Below are positions 37,312 through 46,479 of a stretch of 64,000 nucleotides of DNA, piece after piece. Each line of letters opens with the position of its first letter. Position 1 is the first letter of the stretch. Location: assembly GCF_035917235.1 (NCBI RefSeq), contig NZ_CP108423.1, positions 4,865,501 to 4,929,500 on the forward strand, given 5' to 3'. Source of the stretch: Streptomyces sp. NBC_01294. Lineage in GTDB: Bacteria > Actinomycetota > Actinomycetes > Streptomycetales > Streptomycetaceae. The notes beneath the pieces were generated by a model. That model had not been told where the DNA came from. It saw only the letters and a program-made list of their open reading frames with translations, and made no database searches. Position numbers and translations under genes: made by a program.

Positions 37312-37504
37312 TGTCTGCCCCGGACAACCCTCCGCGCCCCTGCGGGAAGTGGCGCAGAACCACCGTTCGAATATGGCCCAAGGGCATCTATGATGCTGTC
37401 GCATCGGGCTGGTCGCCGCCGTACAGGCCGTATGAACAGAGGCGCTGACAGGCCGACAGCCACCACTCCTGCGGCCACGTCCACCTAGGCTAAAGGACTT
37501 GAAC

Positions 37505-38593
37505 ATGACCACAGACACGGTCACACCCAGCCGCCGCAAGCCCCAAGGCCCCGATGCCGCCGCCGGGGGCACGCAGCGTACGCGGGGGCAGCGCATCCGC
37601 CGCGGCATCGCCTGGACGGCGCTGGGCCTGGTGCTGGTGGCCGGGGGCACCGGCTGGTGGATGTACCACCGTCTGGACTCGAACCTGAGCGCCGTGGACC
37701 TGAACAAGGCCCTGGGCCCGGACCGTCCCGAGAAGCTCCCCTCCAGCGGTACGAACCTGCTGATACTGGGCTCCGATTCCCGGGCCGGCGCCAACGGGGA
37801 GCTGGCCGGAGGCAGCAGCGGCGGCCTCTCGGACACCACGCTGATGGTGCACATACCCGAGGGCCGGCAGCAGGCGGTGGTGGTCAGCATTCCGCGCGAC
37901 ACCCTGATAACCAGACCCGAGTGCCAGAAGAAGGACGGCACGGTGCTCGGGTCCCGGGAGCGCGTCATGTTCAACTCCCTCCTTCCGCAGGCCGGTCCCG
38001 GCTGTGTGGTCAAGACCGTCGAGAAGATGTCCGGCGTGCGGATGGACCACTACATCGAGGTCGACTTCGCCGGCTTCAAGAACCTGGTCGACGCGATCGG
38101 CGGGGTGCACATCACGCTGAAGGAACCGATCAGGCACGGCGCGAGCGGCCTCAACCTCGCCGCCGGTCCCCAGAAGCTCAACGGCACCCAGGCGTTGGGA
38201 TTCGTCCGGACCCGGCTCGGCGTCGGCGACGGCAGCGACCTCGGCCGCATCAGCAACCAGCAGATGTTCCTGACGGCCCTCCTCAGCGAGGTGAAGCAGC
38301 AGGACCTGTTCGGCAGCCCGGCCAAGACCTTCGAGATCGCCGATGCCGCCACCAAGTCGATGACGACCGACTCCGAGCTCGCGTCGCTCACTTCGCTCGC
38401 CACCTTCGCCCGCAGCATGAAGGGCGTCGACCCCAACAGCATGGAGACCATCATGCTGCCCGTGGCGTACGACAAGGCCGACCCCAACCGCGTGGTGGCC
38501 GCCGAGCCGCAGGCGTCCACGCTGTGGAAGGCGCTGCGCGAGGGAACGAAGATCCCGGAGTCGGCGAAGAAGTCGCCCGCGACCGGAGGCTGA
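37505..38593 (+). CDS. LCP (LytR-CpsA-Psr) family protein 1
   Basis: 362-residue phosphotransferase of the type that moves undecaprenyl-linked glycopolymers onto peptidoglycan at the outer membrane face. One transmembrane helix at about 34-54 (IAWTALGLVLVAGGTGWWMY). LCP motifs are LLILGSDSRAG, the conserved arginine motif VVSIPRD, VDFAGFKNLVDAIGGV, and FVRTRLGVGDGSDLGRISNQQ. There is no C-terminal LytR_C domain. ATG at 37505 with AAAGGA about 7 nt upstream. It is the only rightward LCP gene of six in the next 12 kb, and a 40-bp palindrome terminates it. Confidence 0.93.
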   Translation: MTTDTVTPSRRKPQGPDAAAGGTQRTRGQRIRRGIAWTALGLVLVAGGTGWWMYHRLDSNLSAVDLNKALGPDRPEKLPSSGTNLLILGSDSRAGANGELAGGSSGGLSDTTLMVHIPEGRQQAVVVSIPRDTLITRPECQKKDGTVLGSRERVMFNSLLPQAGPGCVVKTVEKMSGVRMDHYIEVDFAGFKNLVDAIGGVHITLKEPIRHGASGLNLAAGPQKLNGTQALGFVRTRLGVGDGSDLGRISNQQMFLTALLSEVKQQDLFGSPAKTFEIADAATKSMTTDSELASLTSLATFARSMKGVDPNSMETIMLPVAYDKADPNRVVAAEPQASTLWKALREGTKIPESAKKSPATGG

Positions 38594-38599
38594 CGGACG

Positions 38600-38639
38600 A
38601 CGCCACGGCCCGCTCCCCCGGGGGAGCGGGCCGTGGCGT
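38600..38639. terminator. 40-bp perfect palindromic terminator
   Basis: Arms 38600-38619 and 38620-38639 match exactly, 7 bp after the LCP stop and followed by TTGT. Confidence 0.9.
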
Positions 38640-38737
38640 TTGTCACCTGAGTCCTGGGCCCCGCTGCGGCGCTTCGGCACCACTCCGATGGGCTAAATTT
38701 GGACCTTCGTACGCCGGAGTGGGTTGGGGAGAACGCA

Positions 38738-39820
38738 ATGACGGAAGCGATCCTGCTGGTCGGCGGACAAGGGACGCGGTTGCGCCCCGTGACGGTGAAC
38801 ACGCCGAAGCCGATGGTCCCCACGGCAGGCGTCCCGTTCCTCGCCCACCAGATAGCCCGCGCCGCCGCCGCCGGTGTCACGCACATCGTGATGGCCACCT
38901 GCTACCTCGCCGAGGTCTTCGAGCCCTACTTCGGCGACGGATCCGACTTCGGCGTCCACCTGGAGTACGTCGTCGAGGACGAGCCGCTCGGTACCGGCGG
39001 CGCGATCCGCAACGCCGCGCGGCTGCTCACCGGGGACCCGGACTCCGCCGTCCTCGTCTTCAACGGCGACATCCTCACCGGCCTGGACATCGCCGGCCTG
39101 GTCGAGTCGCACCGGGCGGCCGACGCCGACGTCTCCCTGCACCTGGTCCGGGTCGAGGACCCGCGCGCCTTCGGCCTGGTCCCCACCGACTCCGAGGGGC
39201 GGGTGCTGGCCTTCACCGAGAAGCCGCAGACCCCCGAAGAGATCATCACCGACCAGATCAACGCCGGCTGCTACGTGTTCCGCCGCAGCGTCATCGACTC
39301 CATCCCGGTCGGCCGGCCCGTCTCCGTGGAGCGCGAGACGTTCCCCGGCCTGCTCGCCTCCGGAGCCCGGCTGCACGGCGTCACCGAGAACAGCTACTGG
39401 ATGGACCTCGGCAGGCCCGAGTCCATCATCCAGGCCTCCGCCGACCTGGTCCGCGGCGTGGTCTCCTCCCCGGCCGTCCCCGGACGCCGCGGTGAGTTCC
39501 TGGTGCTGCCCGGGGCCCGGGTGGCGGCCGGGGCCAAGCTGTCGGGAGGCACCGTCGTCGGCGCCGGAGCCCGGATCGAGGCCGGAGCGGTCGTCCAGGG
39601 CTCCATCGTGCTCGACGACGCGGTCATCGGCCCGGACGCCCAGGTGAGCGCCAGCCTGATCGGCGCCCGCGCCTCGGTGGGCGCGCGGACCGTGCTGGAC
39701 GGCACCGTCGTCGGCGACGGCGCCGTCGTGGGGGCCGACAACGAACTGCGCGCCGGGGCCCGGGTGTGGTGCGAGGCCGAGCTGCCCGCCGCCGCCATCC
39801 GCTTCTCCCCGGACGCCTGA
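38738..39820 (+). CDS. manC: sugar-1-phosphate nucleotidyltransferase (mannose-1-phosphate guanylyltransferase type)
   Basis: 360 residues: nucleotidyltransferase domain (1-235) with LLVGGQGTRLRPVT, TPKPMVP, LGTGGAIRNA, FNGDILTGLD and FTEKPQTP. A C-terminal left-handed beta helix of hexapeptide repeats follows (about 255-345, GGTVVGAGARIEAGAVV). This layout fits GDP-mannose pyrophosphorylase in actinobacteria; a glucose-1-phosphate uridylyl- or thymidylyltransferase cannot be excluded. With manB at the right edge it would supply GDP-mannose for cell-wall glycans. ATG at 38738 with GGGGAGAACGCA upstream. Confidence 0.85.
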   Translation: MTEAILLVGGQGTRLRPVTVNTPKPMVPTAGVPFLAHQIARAAAAGVTHIVMATCYLAEVFEPYFGDGSDFGVHLEYVVEDEPLGTGGAIRNAARLLTGDPDSAVLVFNGDILTGLDIAGLVESHRAADADVSLHLVRVEDPRAFGLVPTDSEGRVLAFTEKPQTPEEIITDQINAGCYVFRRSVIDSIPVGRPVSVERETFPGLLASGARLHGVTENSYWMDLGRPESIIQASADLVRGVVSSPAVPGRRGEFLVLPGARVAAGAKLSGGTVVGAGARIEAGAVVQGSIVLDDAVIGPDAQVSASLIGARASVGARTVLDGTVVGDGAVVGADNELRAGARVWCEAELPAAAIRFSPDA

Positions 39821-39904
39821 CCCCGGCCCGGGGAGGCCCGGGAGACCGGGCACTTCGGCGAGACCGGGGACGCGGGGCAGGCCGGGGAGGAAGCGCCGCC
39901 GCGG

Positions 39905-41221
39905 TCAGTTCCCGCGGACGGTGACCTTCTCGTCGTTCTGGATCTGCTTCACCAGCTGCTGCACCTTCGCCTTGTCCCAGACGAGGTTGCCGCCGCGCTG
40001 GCCGGAGATCGGCATGTTCATCGAGACGCCGTCACCGCCGTTGACGCCCTTCATCGCGAAGAACATCTGGCCCATGTCGTACAGGCCCATGTCCTTGTCC
40101 ACGATCAGCGTGTCCAGGCCCGCGCCCAGCATCGGGTACAGCGAGAACGGGTTGAGGATCGTCGAGGGCGTCGCGGCCTGACTGGCCAGCGCCGACAGGA
40201 ACTTCTGCTGGTTCTTGGTGCGCTGGAGGTCGGACTCGGCGAAGGCGTACCGGGTCCGTACGAAGGCCAGCGACTGCTCGCCGTTCAGGGTCTGCTTGCC
40301 GGCCTTGAAGTCGGCGCCCGACTTCTCGTCCTTGAAGCCCTCCTCGATGTTCAGCTCCACCCCGCCCAGCGCGTCCACGATGTTCGCGAAGCCGGCGAAG
40401 CCGATCTCCGCGTAGTGGTCGATCCGCAGACCGGTGTTGTGCTCCACCGTCCGCACGAGCAGCTCGGGGCCGTCCTCCGCGTACGCCGCGTTGAGCTTGA
40501 CCCGGCGCCCCTGCGCGGGGAACTTCTTGCCCGACTGGGAGCCGACGAAGGACGGGATCTCCACGTCCGAGTCGCGCGGCAGCGAGATCATGGTGTTCCC
40601 GCTGGAGCACTTCGCCAGGATCATCATCGAGTCGGTCCGCTTGCCCTCGGCCGAGCCCGTGTGGAGCTTCTTCTTCTCCTCGGCGGACATGCCCTCGCGG
40701 CTGTCGGAGCCCACGATCAGGTACGTCGTGCAGTCGCCCTCCTTCGGGCGCTCGATGACCTTGGACAGGTCCACCTCGCGGCGCACCTTGGAGTCCGCCC
40801 AGAAGTACGTGGTGACCGTCGTCACCACCAGCGCGGAGACCAGCACGATCGAACCGACCTTGATCCGCTTGCGCCAGTCCGGCGCGGGGCCGGGCGCCCG
40901 CCCGGGACGGCCGGGCCCCGCCGGTCCGCCGGGACCGCCCGGCCCGCCCGGAGCTCCGCCCGAGGGAGCACCGTAGACCTGGCCGGTGTTGTAACCGCTG
41001 TCGTAACCGCCGTACGTGTCGTGGCTCCCCGCCTGCTGCGGAGGGACGCCGTACGCCGGCGGAGGGCCCGCCGGCCGGTCCGGGCGCGGGGGCTGCGCGG
41101 GCAGCGGCGGCTGCTGCTGCGGCTGCCGCCGGATGTGCCGCATCCGCTGCACACCCTCGGGCTGCGGCTGCGCGCTGCCGCGCCCGTACGCGTCGTCACG
41201 ACCTTCTGGCCAGTCATTCAT
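39905..41221 (-). CDS. LCP family protein 2 with proline/glycine-rich cytoplasmic N-terminus
   Basis: 438 residues. The first 118 or so are cytoplasmic and low in complexity (Gln, Pro, Gly, for example the run GGAPGGPGGPGGPAGPGRPG). A transmembrane helix follows (IKVGSIVLVSALVVTTVTTYF), then the LCP domain: TYLIVGSDSREGM, MISLPRDSDVEIP, KLNAAYAEDGPELLVRTVE, IGFAGFANIVDALGGVE, FVRTRYAFAESDLQRTKNQQ. No LytR_C domain. ATG at 41221; no good ribosome site is evident. The proline-rich tail may bind cytoplasmic division or glycan-synthesis partners, which is inference. Confidence 0.92.
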   Translation of the reverse strand: MNDWPEGRDDAYGRGSAQPQPEGVQRMRHIRRQPQQQPPLPAQPPRPDRPAGPPPAYGVPPQQAGSHDTYGGYDSGYNTGQVYGAPSGGAPGGPGGPGGPAGPGRPGRAPGPAPDWRKRIKVGSIVLVSALVVTTVTTYFWADSKVRREVDLSKVIERPKEGDCTTYLIVGSDSREGMSAEEKKKLHTGSAEGKRTDSMMILAKCSSGNTMISLPRDSDVEIPSFVGSQSGKKFPAQGRRVKLNAAYAEDGPELLVRTVEHNTGLRIDHYAEIGFAGFANIVDALGGVELNIEEGFKDEKSGADFKAGKQTLNGEQSLAFVRTRYAFAESDLQRTKNQQKFLSALASQAATPSTILNPFSLYPMLGAGLDTLIVDKDMGLYDMGQMFFAMKGVNGGDGVSMNMPISGQRGGNLVWDKAKVQQLVKQIQNDEKVTVRGN

Positions 41222-41326
41222 GCGCCAAGGATGCCTTCCCCGGCATGCGGTCCGACAGCCCGGGGGTGGATCCGTGCCGGTGCTGTTGCAGAGCTGATGC
41301 CTCCGGTACGGATCTAAGGTGTCCGT

Positions 41327-41863
41327 ATGACACAGATACCGGGCGAGCTGCCCGGGAAGCCGACCGCGGCCTCCCGTACGACCCTCAGCCACATCATGAC
41401 CGCCAACGACACCAATCTCCTCGGCACGGTGCACGGCGGCGTGATCATGAAGCTGGTGGACGACGCGGCCGGCGCGGTGGCCGGGCGCCACTCCGGCGGC
41501 CCGGCGGTCACCGCATCCATGGACGAGATGGCCTTCCTCGCGCCCGTGCGCGTGGGCGACCTCGTCCACGTGAAGGCCCAGTGCAACTGGACCGGCCGCT
41601 CCTCCATGGAGATCGGCGTACGGGTCCTCGCGGAGCGGTGGAACGAGTCCACCCCCGCCACCCAGGTCGGCAGCGCCTACCTCGTCTTCGCGGCCGTGGA
41701 CGCCGACGGCAAGCCCCGTGAGGTCCCGCCCGTCCTCCCGGAGACGGAACAGGACGAGCGGCGCTACCAGGAGGCCCAGATCCGCCGCACGCACCGCCTC
41801 GCCCGCCGCCAGGCCATCATGGCGCTGCGCGAGGAGCGCTCGGCCCAGGGCTTCGACGACTGA
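41327..41863 (+). CDS. acyl-CoA thioesterase, hotdog fold
   Basis: 178 residues with one hotdog domain (about 15-130). The signature segments are IMTANDTNLLGTVHGGVIMKLVDD (catalytic Asn and Asp region) and FLAPVRVGDLVHVKAQCNWTGRSSMEIGV. The charged C-terminus (RRYQEAQIRRTHRLARRQAIM) is helical. It resembles the YciA/BACH cytosolic acyl-CoA thioesterases, which release free fatty acids from CoA. The ATG at 41327 lacks a clear ribosome site. It is divergent from LCP 2 and convergent with LCP 3; no functional tie to the LCP genes is evident. Confidence 0.9.
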   Translation: MTQIPGELPGKPTAASRTTLSHIMTANDTNLLGTVHGGVIMKLVDDAAGAVAGRHSGGPAVTASMDEMAFLAPVRVGDLVHVKAQCNWTGRSSMEIGVRVLAERWNESTPATQVGSAYLVFAAVDADGKPREVPPVLPETEQDERRYQEAQIRRTHRLARRQAIMALREERSAQGFDD

Positions 41864-41926
41864 CGGCAGGACAGGCAGGCGGACCGGACAACCGGGATGA
41901 GCCGGACAACCAGGTCGGGCCGGAGG

Positions 41927-43432
41927 CTAGTTCCCGCACACCACCTGGTCGCCGGTGACCACCCCGAAGGCGCCCTGGTACGGATCCTCCGCGCGCACCG
42001 GCACCACCTTGCGGTAGTCCGCGCCCGCGGTCACCAGCACGGTCCGCCCCTGGCCCGCCACCGCCCGCAGCCTGCTGCCCGGCAGGGCCGTCGCCACCGA
42101 CCGGGCGGAGCGGTCCCAGCGCGGGTCGTACGCGATCACCGTGCGCTTGACCTCGCGGCTGGCGCCGTTGCCCGGGGCCCGGGTGGTGTCGAAGCCGGTG
42201 GCGCGCAGCGCCGCGTCGACCCGCCCGCCCAGCCCGTCGATCCGCGTGCCGTTCTCCACCTGCACCCGGACCTGCTGCGGGGGCACGTCCACCGGGACCG
42301 CCGCGGGCCGGGCGGCGGCGGCCTTCCCGGGCCGGACCGGGGCGAGCGGCCGGTCCTCGCGCAGCGCCTCGAACAGCTTGGCGGCCTTCGGCTCGTCCCA
42401 CTTCACGGTGGACCCGATGCCCTTGACGGGGAACGAGGGGTTGCCGACGGGCACCGAGGCGAACTCCGAGGAGGACGGGGTGAAGTCCCGCATCGCCTGT
42501 CCGAGCGCCAGCATCTGCTCCGAGCCGAAGTCCTTGTCGGCCCGGACCGAGCCGAGCAGGGTGGAGCTGACCTCCTTGAACTTCACCGGGTTCAGCAGCA
42601 CCCCGCCACCGGTCGCCTGCTTGATCAGTGCGGCGATGAACCGCTGCTGACGCTGCATCCGGCCGAGGTCCGAGGCCCCGTCGACATGGCGCGAGCGCAC
42701 GTACTGCAGGGACTGTCCGCCGCTCAGCCGGTGGCTGCCGGGCAGCAGGTCGAGGCCGGTGTTCGGGTCGCGCATGGTCTTGGCCGTGCAGATCTCCACG
42801 CCGCCCATCGCGTCGACCGTCTTCATGAAGCTGGTGAAGTCGACCTCCAGGTAGTGGTCGATCTTCACCCGGGTCATGTTCTCGACGGTCCGCACGGTCA
42901 GGTTGGGCCCGCCCTCCGCGTACGCCGCGTTCAGCTTCAGCGGGTGGGCCTTGTGGGTCTTGCCGGTGACCAGGTCCCGGTGCGCGGGCACCTCGGTGTA
43001 GCTGTCGCGGGGCAGGCTGATCACGCTCGCCCGCTCCTTGTCCGCCGACAGGTGCACCAGCATGATCGTGTCCGTGCAGCGGCAGGGCGCCCCGCCCAGG
43101 CGGTACTCGCGCTTCTCCTCCGGGGTGATCTTCTCGCGGCCGTCGGTGCCCACCAGCAGGAAGTTGATGCCGTGCCCGGCCTGCGGGCGGTTCTTCATGT
43201 CCTTGAACGGGTCCACCCGCTCGATCCCGGTGTCCAGGCCGGTCATCACGGCGTGCCCGATGGCCCCGGAGCCCAGCACCGCCACCGACAGCCCGGCCGC
43301 GAGCCGCACTCCCCACCGGGGGCGGTCGCCCCGGCGCCGGGCCGGGCCGCCGCCGGCGCCGCGGCGGGCGCGCTGCGGCTGGGACGGCCCGGCGGGACGG
43401 GTGGGGCGGTGCGGCTGGGGCACGGTGGACAC
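41927..43432 (-). CDS. LCP family protein 3 with C-terminal LytR_C domain
   Basis: 501 residues. A basic, Pro/Arg-rich lead precedes a transmembrane helix at about 47-65 (GVRLAAGLSVAVLGSGAIGH). The LCP domain contains FLLVGTDGREKI, VISLPRDSYTEVP, KLNAAYAEGGPNLTVRTVE, VDFTSFMKTVDAMGGVE and YVRSRHVDGASDLGRMQRQQ. The C-terminal 110 residues are a LytR_C (cell-envelope-related) domain (RVQVENGTRIDGLGGRVDAAL, GRTVLVTAGADYRKVVP). The GCRCTD stretch PCRCTDTIML has two adjacent-type cysteines that may form a disulfide. ATG at 43432. Confidence 0.92.
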   Translation of the reverse strand: MSTVPQPHRPTRPAGPSQPQRARRGAGGGPARRRGDRPRWGVRLAAGLSVAVLGSGAIGHAVMTGLDTGIERVDPFKDMKNRPQAGHGINFLLVGTDGREKITPEEKREYRLGGAPCRCTDTIMLVHLSADKERASVISLPRDSYTEVPAHRDLVTGKTHKAHPLKLNAAYAEGGPNLTVRTVENMTRVKIDHYLEVDFTSFMKTVDAMGGVEICTAKTMRDPNTGLDLLPGSHRLSGGQSLQYVRSRHVDGASDLGRMQRQQRFIAALIKQATGGGVLLNPVKFKEVSSTLLGSVRADKDFGSEQMLALGQAMRDFTPSSSEFASVPVGNPSFPVKGIGSTVKWDEPKAAKLFEALREDRPLAPVRPGKAAAARPAAVPVDVPPQQVRVQVENGTRIDGLGGRVDAALRATGFDTTRAPGNGASREVKRTVIAYDPRWDRSARSVATALPGSRLRAVAGQGRTVLVTAGADYRKVVPVRAEDPYQGAFGVVTGDQVVCGN

Positions 43433-43599
43433 CTCCGCGGGGAGCAGCAGGGAGGCCAGTCGGGGGACGGGCCGGATCAGCTGATTCGACAGAACAGTAG
43501 GCCCATACGATCAGCCGTTGTCCTTACCGATCACTCGGCGCGCACCGGGTTCCCCCGTACGCGGTAACGTGACACCGATACCCGACCTTGAAGGACCAC

Positions 43600-44625
43600 A
43601 TGCCCGCCCAGCAGCCCGCAGTCTCGGTGATCATGCCGGTGCTCAATGAGGAGCACTACCTCCGCGATTCCGTCCGCCACATCCTGGAACAGGAGTACGC
43701 GGGCGAGATGGAGGTGGTGATCGCACTCGGGCCGTCCACGGACCGCACCGACGAGATCGCCGCCGAACTCGTCGCCGAGGATCCCCGAGTTCACACCGTC
43801 CCGAATCCCACCGGCCGGACCCCGGCGGCGCTGAACGCCGCCATCAAGGCTTCGCGTCACCCGATCGTGGTACGCGTCGACGGCCACGGCATGCTCTCGC
43901 CGAACTACATCGCGACCGCGGTCCGCCTCCTGGAGGAGACCGGTGCGCAGAACGTCGGCGGCATCATGCACGCCGAAGGCGAGAACGCCTGGGAAGAGGC
44001 CGTCGCCGCCGCGATGACCTCGAAGATCGGCGTCGGCAACGCGCCCTTCCACACCGGTGGCCAGGCGGGGCCGGCCGAGACCGTCTACCTCGGTGTCTTC
44101 CGGCGCGAGGCGCTGGAACAACAGGGCGGATACAACGAGGAGTTCATCCGCGCCCAGGACTGGGAGCTGAACTTCCGCATCCGCGAAGCCGGCGGTCTGA
44201 TCTGGTTCTCGCCGGAGCTGAAGGTCCAGTACCGCCCGCGGCGCTCCGTACGGGCCCTGGCCAAGCAGTACAAGGACTACGGGCGGTGGCGGCACGTGGT
44301 GGCCCGCTACCACGCGGGCTCCATCAACGTGCGCTACCTGGCCCCGCCGACCCTCGTGTGCGCGCTCGCCGCGGGCGTGGTCGTGGGCGTGACGGTCAGC
44401 CCCCTGGGCTTCGCCGTCCCGGCCGGCTACGTCGCGGCGATCGTCGCGGGCTCCGTGCCGGCGGGCAAGGGCCTCGGCCTGAAGGCCCGGGCACAGATCC
44501 CCGTCGCGCTGGCGACCATGCACCTGTGCTGGGGCTTCGGCTTCCTGACCAGCCCGCGCTCGCTGGCGAACAAGCTCATCGCGAGCCGTCGCCCGGCCGT
44601 GCACCGGGACTCCTCGCAGGTCTGA
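43600..44625 (+). CDS. family 2 glycosyltransferase with C-terminal membrane segments
   Basis: 341 residues. The GT-A fold covers about 1-240, with VSVIMPVLNEEHYLRDSV, the nucleotide-binding HPIVVRVDGHGML (DxD-like), VYLGVFRREALEQQGGYNEEF and AQDWELNFRIREAGGLIWF (the ED/QDWEL acceptor motif). Two or three hydrophobic segments follow (about 250-310), anchoring it to the inner face. It resembles succinoglycan-type transferases (ExoA) building a lipid-linked polymer. The ATG at 43600 has GAAGGACCAC upstream; a TTG 12 bp earlier is less likely. Placed among six LCP genes, it may extend the polymer that they attach. Confidence 0.9.
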   Translation: MPAQQPAVSVIMPVLNEEHYLRDSVRHILEQEYAGEMEVVIALGPSTDRTDEIAAELVAEDPRVHTVPNPTGRTPAALNAAIKASRHPIVVRVDGHGMLSPNYIATAVRLLEETGAQNVGGIMHAEGENAWEEAVAAAMTSKIGVGNAPFHTGGQAGPAETVYLGVFRREALEQQGGYNEEFIRAQDWELNFRIREAGGLIWFSPELKVQYRPRRSVRALAKQYKDYGRWRHVVARYHAGSINVRYLAPPTLVCALAAGVVVGVTVSPLGFAVPAGYVAAIVAGSVPAGKGLGLKARAQIPVALATMHLCWGFGFLTSPRSLANKLIASRRPAVHRDSSQV

Positions 44626-44643
44626 GGCGCGCGCGAACGCACG

Positions 44644-44675
44644 AAGGGGCCCGGTGCAGCAGCACCGGGCCCCTT
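44644..44675. terminator. bidirectional terminator
   Basis: 14-bp perfect stem (44644-44657 with 44662-44675), AGCA loop, between convergent glycosyltransferase and LCP 4 genes. Confidence 0.9.
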
Positions 44676-44688
44676 GCGCGAACGCCCT

Positions 44689-44718
44689 GCCAGGTGAAGC
44701 CCTACCAGGTGAAGCCCT
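44689..44718. repeat. 15-bp tandem duplication over the LCP 4 stop codon
   Basis: Two adjacent copies of (G/A)CCAGGTGAAGCCCT. The leftward LCP gene ends Gly-Phe-Thr-Trp-stop in the inner copy; the outer copy would encode the same residues. Confidence 0.85.
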
Positions 44719-46420
44719 CTTGGATCTTCATGCAGGCCTTCGCGTCGTCGCCGTTGAGCGCCCGGGCGGAGTCCGGGGCCTTGGTCGGGGCCGGCGGCGG
44801 CGGGGTCGGCGCGTTGCCGGTGCGCCAGTCCTTGCCGACGAACAGGACGATCCCGGCCACCTCGTCGGTCTTCTGCACCGAGGTCGCCGGCAGGCCCAGC
44901 GCGGTGGCCAGGGCGTGGGCGTCGGCCGCCTGGGCGTCACCGGCGAAGCGGATCACCGTGGTGTCCTCGGCGCCCGTCTGGGTCGCGGCGGTGGCCTTGG
45001 TGTAGCCCTTGCCGACCAGCAGGGCCGCGACGTCGGTCGCCCGGTTCTTGGCCCTGACCTCGGCGCCGTCCTTGCCTCCGGTCGCGTTGCGGACGCTGAC
45101 CGCGATCTTCGCGGGCGACGCGGGCGCCGCCGTGGTCGGGGCGGTGGTCGGCTGCTGGGCCGGTCCGGACGGGGTGCCCGCGGAGGCGGATGCGCCCGGC
45201 GGGGTGGAGGCGTTCCCGGGGGCCGGCGATGCCGAACCCTGGCCGTCGAGGGCGATGTCCTCGCGGACCATCCTGAACAGGTCCTCGGCCTCGCCCGTCT
45301 TGGGCTCGACCCGTCCCTCCAGGCCGGCCTTGTTGCTGTAGACCCACGGCATGGTGGTCATGGTGATCCGGCCCGGCGGGACCTTCTTGAGCTCCATGCT
45401 GAGGTCGAAGAGCTTGTCGATCTTGTTCAGGCCGGTGTCCACGACCATGGCCTCGATGGCCGCCTGCGCCAGGCTGTTGAGCTTCACCGGGTTGGTGAGC
45501 TTGGCGTTCTTGCGGAACTCGCGGGCCATCGAGTTCATGTACTGGTGCTGGGCGTGGGTGCGGCCGATGTCCGTGCCGTCCTCGAAGCCGTAGCGGGTGC
45601 GCAGCCACTGGAGGGCGGTCTCGCCCTGGATGATGCTCTCGCCCGCCGGCAGCTTCAGGCCGGAGCCCTTGCCGTCGCGGGTGCGGGAGTGCACGTTCTG
45701 CTCGACGCAGACCGGGACGCCGCCGATGGCGTCGGCCATCGAGACCACGCCCTTGAAGTCGATCATCATGAAGTGATCGATGGGGATCTTGGTCAGCTCG
45801 GTCCAGGCGGCGACCGTGCAGCCGGGCCCGCCGCGCTGGAGGGACTCGTTGGTCTGGACGAGCCCCTTGCTGGCGGGGTGCACCTTGCCGTTCGGCTCGG
45901 TGCACTTGGGCATCATCAGCATCGTGTCGCGCGGCATCGAGACCACGGACATGTTGCTGCGGTCGGCGGACAGGTGCAGCAGCATCTGCACGTCCGCCAG
46001 CGGCGGGCCGTCGAAGGTGTCCGAGGCCCCGCCGAGGGCCTGGTTCTCCGCGTCGTTGCGCGCGTCCGAGCCGATGAGCAGGATGTTCAGAGGGGTCTGC
46101 CCGAAGGCGTTGGGCTTGGAACCGCCCAGTCTGTTCTCGCCGAGGTTCAGCGCGTCCGTCTGGATGTTGCCGTTCAGGTGGCGGTAGTAGAGGTATCCGG
46201 CCGCCGCCGTCCCGAGTATGAGCAGGGACAGCACGGAGGACACCCAGCGCAGCACGCGCCGCCGGCCCCTTCGGGTGGGACGGCCGCCGGCGGAACGGCG
46301 GGCCGCTCTGGAGCCGCCCCGTGGCGGCGGCACCGCGCCGGGCGCGTCCGCACCGCCGCCGGATATGTCCTCGCCGGACCGGGCGTTCGCCCCCTCCTCC
46401 CGCACGTTGCTGTGCCTCAC
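44702..46420 (-). CDS. LCP family protein 4 with LytR_C domain
   Basis: 572 residues: basic N-terminus, transmembrane helix at about 60-79 (SSVLSLLILGTAAAGYLYY), LCP domain (NILLIGSDARND, VVSMPRDTMLMMPKC, MIDFKGVVSMADAIGGVPVC, WLRTRYGFEDGTDIGRTHAQ). A Ser/Pro/Ala-rich linker follows (about 395-450) and then a C-terminal LytR_C domain (IAVSRNATGGKDG-like start, ATDVAALLVGKGYTKA). GTG at 46420 with GAGGGGG upstream. It is 59 bp downstream of LCP 5 on the same strand and possibly co-transcribed. Several cysteines in the LCP domain (KCTEPN, GPGCTV, VCVEQ) are shared with LCP 5. Confidence 0.92.
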   Translation of the reverse strand: MRHSNVREEGANARSGEDISGGGADAPGAVPPPRGGSRAARRSAGGRPTRRGRRRVLRWVSSVLSLLILGTAAAGYLYYRHLNGNIQTDALNLGENRLGGSKPNAFGQTPLNILLIGSDARNDAENQALGGASDTFDGPPLADVQMLLHLSADRSNMSVVSMPRDTMLMMPKCTEPNGKVHPASKGLVQTNESLQRGGPGCTVAAWTELTKIPIDHFMMIDFKGVVSMADAIGGVPVCVEQNVHSRTRDGKGSGLKLPAGESIIQGETALQWLRTRYGFEDGTDIGRTHAQHQYMNSMAREFRKNAKLTNPVKLNSLAQAAIEAMVVDTGLNKIDKLFDLSMELKKVPPGRITMTTMPWVYSNKAGLEGRVEPKTGEAEDLFRMVREDIALDGQGSASPAPGNASTPPGASASAGTPSGPAQQPTTAPTTAAPASPAKIAVSVRNATGGKDGAEVRAKNRATDVAALLVGKGYTKATAATQTGAEDTTVIRFAGDAQAADAHALATALGLPATSVQKTDEVAGIVLFVGKDWRTGNAPTPPPPAPTKAPDSARALNGDDAKACMKIQEGFTW

Positions 46421-46479
46421 ACGTCCCCCTCAAGATCCTTCTTGGTCGATGCCGTGCCGGTATCACCGGCCGGGTCCCG

